The notes beneath the pieces were generated by a model. That model did no database searches. It was not told where the DNA came from and saw nothing but the letters and a program-made list of their open reading frames with translations. This document shows, one piece after another, positions 43,201 through 44,107 of a stretch of 44,107 nucleotides of DNA. Made by a program: the position numbers and the translations under genes. The DNA is from Nocardia suismassiliense (lineage in GTDB: Bacteria; Actinomycetota; Actinomycetes; Mycobacteriales; Mycobacteriaceae): the NCBI RefSeq assembly GCF_900269665.1, contig NZ_LT985364.1, forward strand, positions 1 to 44,107, in the 5' to 3' direction. How positions within the stretch are numbered: position 1 is the stretch's first letter; each line of letters starts with the position of its first letter.

Positions 43201-43985
43201 TCGGCTTGCTCGTGCCGCCGGTAGAGGTAGTCGTTGATGAAGTCACCGACGATCGTGTCGGCGGCTTCAGCGAAGCGGGTGCGCCCGTTTGTCGCGGCGA
43301 CCTGGGCAAGCCACGGGTCGCGCAGGGCCGCGTCGATGGTTTGGGCGTCGAGTTCTTCGCCGGTAGCCGCCGACCGGGGCGCGGAAGCGCGGTCGATGTC
43401 ACCGGCCTGCGCACCCAAATCATCGTGTGCTTCGCTGCGGTCCTCGGTAACCGAGGACTCGACACCGTCGACAACACCGGGTTCCGTCGCGGCCCCGCTG
43501 ATGCGCGGGGGTGCCTGGACAGCCGCGGTGATGGCGGCCAGGGACGCGTTGTCTACCAGCCCGTCGCCGACGTTGATCGATGAGTCGGCGGCGGAGAACT
43601 CGGCCTCGCCGGTGGGCTGGCGCAGCCAAACTGCTTTGATGACCTGGGTGCCGCGGCGCAAGACGACAGGAAGCCGCGACGCGGGACGGTCGTAGGCGTG
43701 ACGCCACTGGTACCGGGGCCGCCAGCCCTGCTCGGCGGCCTGCCTGATGAGCTGCACCAGCTCATCAGGGTCATCGACGTCGTTGTAGGTCTTCGGTAGC
43801 GGCGTGACGGAGCCCGGCAGCGCGTCAGGTTCACGGGCGAGCTCGTGGTGCTGGTCGGTCTCGGGGTGCGCCGTGGCGGGTTCGGTGGCCTGAGGTTCGG
43901 GATCGGTGTGGTGGGAGAGGTATTCGCGGATGTAGGGGACGATTTCCGCGTGGGGCATGCCGTAGGCGGGGCGGGTCATACACAT
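37260..43985 (-). CDS. Giant N12-class adenine methylase plus SF2 helicase (DarB-like)
   Basis: The frame is open for 2241 codons from ATG 43985 (or 43979). Residues 1-360: an unrecognised domain with coding-like composition (FINDYLYRRHEQAEND, LVLRFYNKYDNRLPELTAR). About 365-465: low-complexity residues in poor codons, overlapping the 92-codon nested gene. About 480-860: N6-adenine methylase with SAM motif EPGCGSGKF (near 598) and catalytic IGNVPW (near 662). About 1260-1900: SF2/SNF2-like helicase with PPGGGKT (near 1291), DEPHED (near 1450), DATPITNS and QALGRMKRQGN (near 1803). Then a coiled coil (QEKRGELNQLQAEIDRL). Phage P1 DarB, an antirestriction protein of similar size and order, is the closest architecture I know; similar proteins occur on conjugative plasmids. 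The true helicase start may be near 42600. Confidence 0.85.
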   Translation of the reverse strand: MCMTRPAYGMPHAEIVPYIREYLSHHTDPEPQATEPATAHPETDQHHELAREPDALPGSVTPLPKTYNDVDDPDELVQLIRQAAEQGWRPRYQWRHAYDRPASRLPVVLRRGTQVIKAVWLRQPTGEAEFSAADSSINVGDGLVDNASLAAITAAVQAPPRISGAATEPGVVDGVESSVTEDRSEAHDDLGAQAGDIDRASAPRSAATGEELDAQTIDAALRDPWLAQVAATNGRTRFAEAADTIVGDFINDYLYRRHEQAENDGERGTAELVLRFYNKYDNRLPELTARIVEQVWNRLPMAPRYPLEPAAASRLHTSTGLDRSPTTSAPTQRLNPGAEENSEPAQDTDSASDVGRGDDGHDDSGRNLDADRQARSLRVGVLEDQPAEIAERAAGSGDLLLHRGSEDSPADRGTDRSTAEQVLADRPDKNALGNARTGTRTRLRGEHLPAPGARNRGPAELAQPHPPAPTAELTARERAQRNLVALRTLRRLQNQKRPATAAEQDALGQWLGWGAVSGLFVDEPVREAYSSESQFKTADLTWRQLATERTQIRQLLTDKQWQAASDSIRTAYYTDPTLVQIMWTAVRALGFDGGEYYEPGCGSGKFIEAAPTTTSIPATAVGVEHEPISAAIAAYRFPDATIVAKGIEEYRVKTGRFALAIGNVPWVDVRPFSEDDNPKRKHSLHNLAIITATRAVAPGGIVALITTRHTLDNHEPASRAAIHRYGDLIGAIRLPASIHRATAGTDVVTDMLFLRRRDDSAEPTVDDGWLRSEEVVLPGHDQPQRVNSYFVAHPEQVVGDMHVAPARFGPELTVTAGADLDVIDAIWNAVGRITDPVVAIEDEVDEDAEPLADGTLDLDAAGNPTIIEDGASVTLNIHPDQRDQLVALIRIKNQTNELYAAETATKTAGETTELAARRTELREAFRAYRRAHPPVNKPGQHRIYTPKEARARAKRDGIRSVPEEWKVPTAFSYIEDDPTAALLFGLESYDQTTGKADEQQVLRGRILERRELPTHADTIEAAVAIALDTDGLLNIDRVANLLGVSKIEAAVKMEQAELAFRSPDSSGAWIPRHMYLSGNVRAKLVAARAAAEGNRVYQVNVVALEAVQPVDLDYRDIRLRVGAKWVPAEVYAEFLHELGFPDAMVKYAGGTVWEVRGAKGGVLATTTWGTSARSTQELFQALLTKTDSAIRVTYTTPAGTVYEDREATTAAREKARRLAHAFDGWVWKDPERRERLARIFNDKINCLVETRHPDTPLVLPGLASDWTMGPHQNSAIRRILAEPTLVEHPPGGGKTAIFTAAAMELRRTKLAGKPVIAVPKNRLKGWVNDFRRLYPNAKLLAINASDLGVRRAKFMARAAGGDWDAVIITHSALNRLPLRKKAQEDYIARELAGLRRQLTAAKGHKMDATTLRRVGNAIDTAESRLRQRIATQVDEAVSFEDLGIDYIFYDEPHEDIKNLLTPSAIPGAAIVGSARATKAHMLIDYVRRHSRTGRSVSFADATPITNSMAEAYVHARYLVPELLEEFEIDSFDAFVANYADVKTDLEPSPSGNGYVMKPRLAVFLNVPELLMMYRRFADVQTEEDLKLPLPHIRVGEDGQPGETIVIDAAEGQLNLIQSLMHEPWIKEQGGTLKALGIGLRISTDSRLAGGEAEDGSKLPSLIENLLTLYHETKDIVYPVSAKDLTPQPLPGALHGVFLNEGTPGSGAAYPVNLYEEIREQLVSGMDGRWEGIPREKIKFIHDAKTDAQKERLYAQLRNGEALVILGSDKKMGTGLNVQDRFYSVHHVSFSWTPDALAQALGRMKRQGNLNYPDVPGTPDEVRRFFYITAGTFDEFRLTNLRRKAFFIEQLKKRSFNLREIEDLGEDTITLSTLNGLASGDPAIQQRAQATAARGHYEGLARIHDEDSAKRSRLIGERERYLAKAVPAAELMRAAAQTRQPTSGKDFVMTIDGDAYRDRAEAGAALLARLAQITDTDLTDGPIALGVLGALPLHVESTSPGMVRLSFGWEVPGGDRCPWWYPESGAPTDGRELVMSLERVLSKLDRDLDDVEGYIASDTQELDSLAADPTSDENPFRPLARSKEREEAMLGDLIIANQDKAAVAAEVRRLEKAQQTTPPVKAPAAAPPASTPTTGSTQPATPTPEQQLQEKRGELNQLQAEIDRLHTAIADEHTLQQQAMITAGLISDTSTEPHQQSDSTPVEISAAAAGHGAAPAHTTTTAIVAAPPQLSVEPPAAIHAGL
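42602..42880 (-). CDS. Small gene nested out of frame inside the giant methylase-helicase frame
   Basis: This is a 92-residue protein. ATG 42880 has GGAAGGA eight bases upstream, the best ribosome site in the locus. The sequence is protein-like: GKHGRFAWEYWKTNRP, DPETFFYTVDLRIRQQIGALTDQL, ATHAQAQELVYEE. The W-x(3)-K/R-P and PxxFF pattern resembles small proteins encoded just before large helicases on actinobacterial conjugative plasmids (recollection, not verified). Of its first 25 codons 23 end in G or C, against 11 of 25 in the overlapping frame. Its TAG (42604-42602) falls exactly where the helicase frame regains coding character. Confidence 0.72.
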   Translation of the reverse strand: MQIGKHGRFAWEYWKTNRPKSLSELQDPETFFYTVDLRIRQQIGALTDQLLSKYSPTDQIRMRSATHAQAQELVYEESIYLPPEPGTEDQQS

Positions 43986-44107
43986 CTTACGCGGCCGGCG
44001 CTATGCAGTGGGTTGGTGTTGGCGGTGGCTGCCGCACTATAAAAAAAAAAGACGAGAGGACACTGTCACGAGGCGCAGGGTGGTGCTGGGCGCGAATACG
44101 ACGGTCG
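43986..44107 (-). promoter_or_regulatory. Probable promoter region with A10/T10 tract
   Basis: On the minus strand a T10 run (44050-44041) leads into TATAGT (44041-44036), a good -10 match about 50 bases before the ATG at 43985. The best -35-like sequence, GTGACA (44069-44064), is 22 bases away, too far for a standard promoter, so the tract itself may compensate by bending. Confidence 0.4.

Overview
The window comes from a high-GC actinobacterium of the order Mycobacteriales, most likely Nocardia or a close relative (inference). Pointers are a UfaA1/CFA-type lipid methyltransferase, a secreted cutinase, an ImuA'-like RecA-fold protein under a mycobacterial-type LexA box, several actinobacterial regulator families (DUF5753/DUF397, MmyB-type, XRE-TPR) and strong G/C preference at third codon positions. 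I saw no rRNA, tRNA, transposase, integrase or CRISPR array.

Left edge (1-6.3 kb): the first 1162 codons of an NRPS/PKS hybrid (A-PCP-KS, running off the window), divergent from an XRE-TPR regulator that is translationally coupled to an APH-type kinase. Next (6.3-12.6 kb) is a minus-strand cassette: histidine phosphatase, two unknown proteins, a small membrane protein, a SAM methyltransferase, and three copies of one unknown protein family, two of them joined by a frameshift. It faces a DUF5753 regulator/DUF397 pair across a promoter region carrying six near-identical ACATGYCA boxes.

Middle (13-19.1 kb, minus strand): a small CxxC protein, a stand-alone ATP-dependent DNA ligase, an XRE/ImmA-IrrE/MAB_1171c-type membrane protein operon, and an MmyB-type regulator coupled to a cytochrome P450 with an odd I-helix. 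The regulator has a long perfect inverted repeat upstream. From 19.1 to 30.1 kb come a long non-coding stretch, an unknown protein, a membrane Ser/Thr kinase, an N-terminal zinc-binding/HEPN-type plus RES-domain protein with a possible partner gene, an ImuA'-like operon, the CFA synthase-like enzyme and the cutinase.

Right part (30-44.1 kb) looks like accessory or plasmid-derived DNA (inference). It holds a PIN-domain protein with a 13-residue repeat array, several large proteins without recognisable family, a duplicated small gene of which one copy is decayed, and an open frame of 2241 codons with N6-adenine methylase and superfamily-2 helicase domains, an order reminiscent of phage P1 DarB. 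Inside that frame, in another reading frame, lies a convincing 92-codon gene. The host frame loses its coding signature exactly there, so the giant frame is either a dual-coding gene or a fusion of formerly separate genes.
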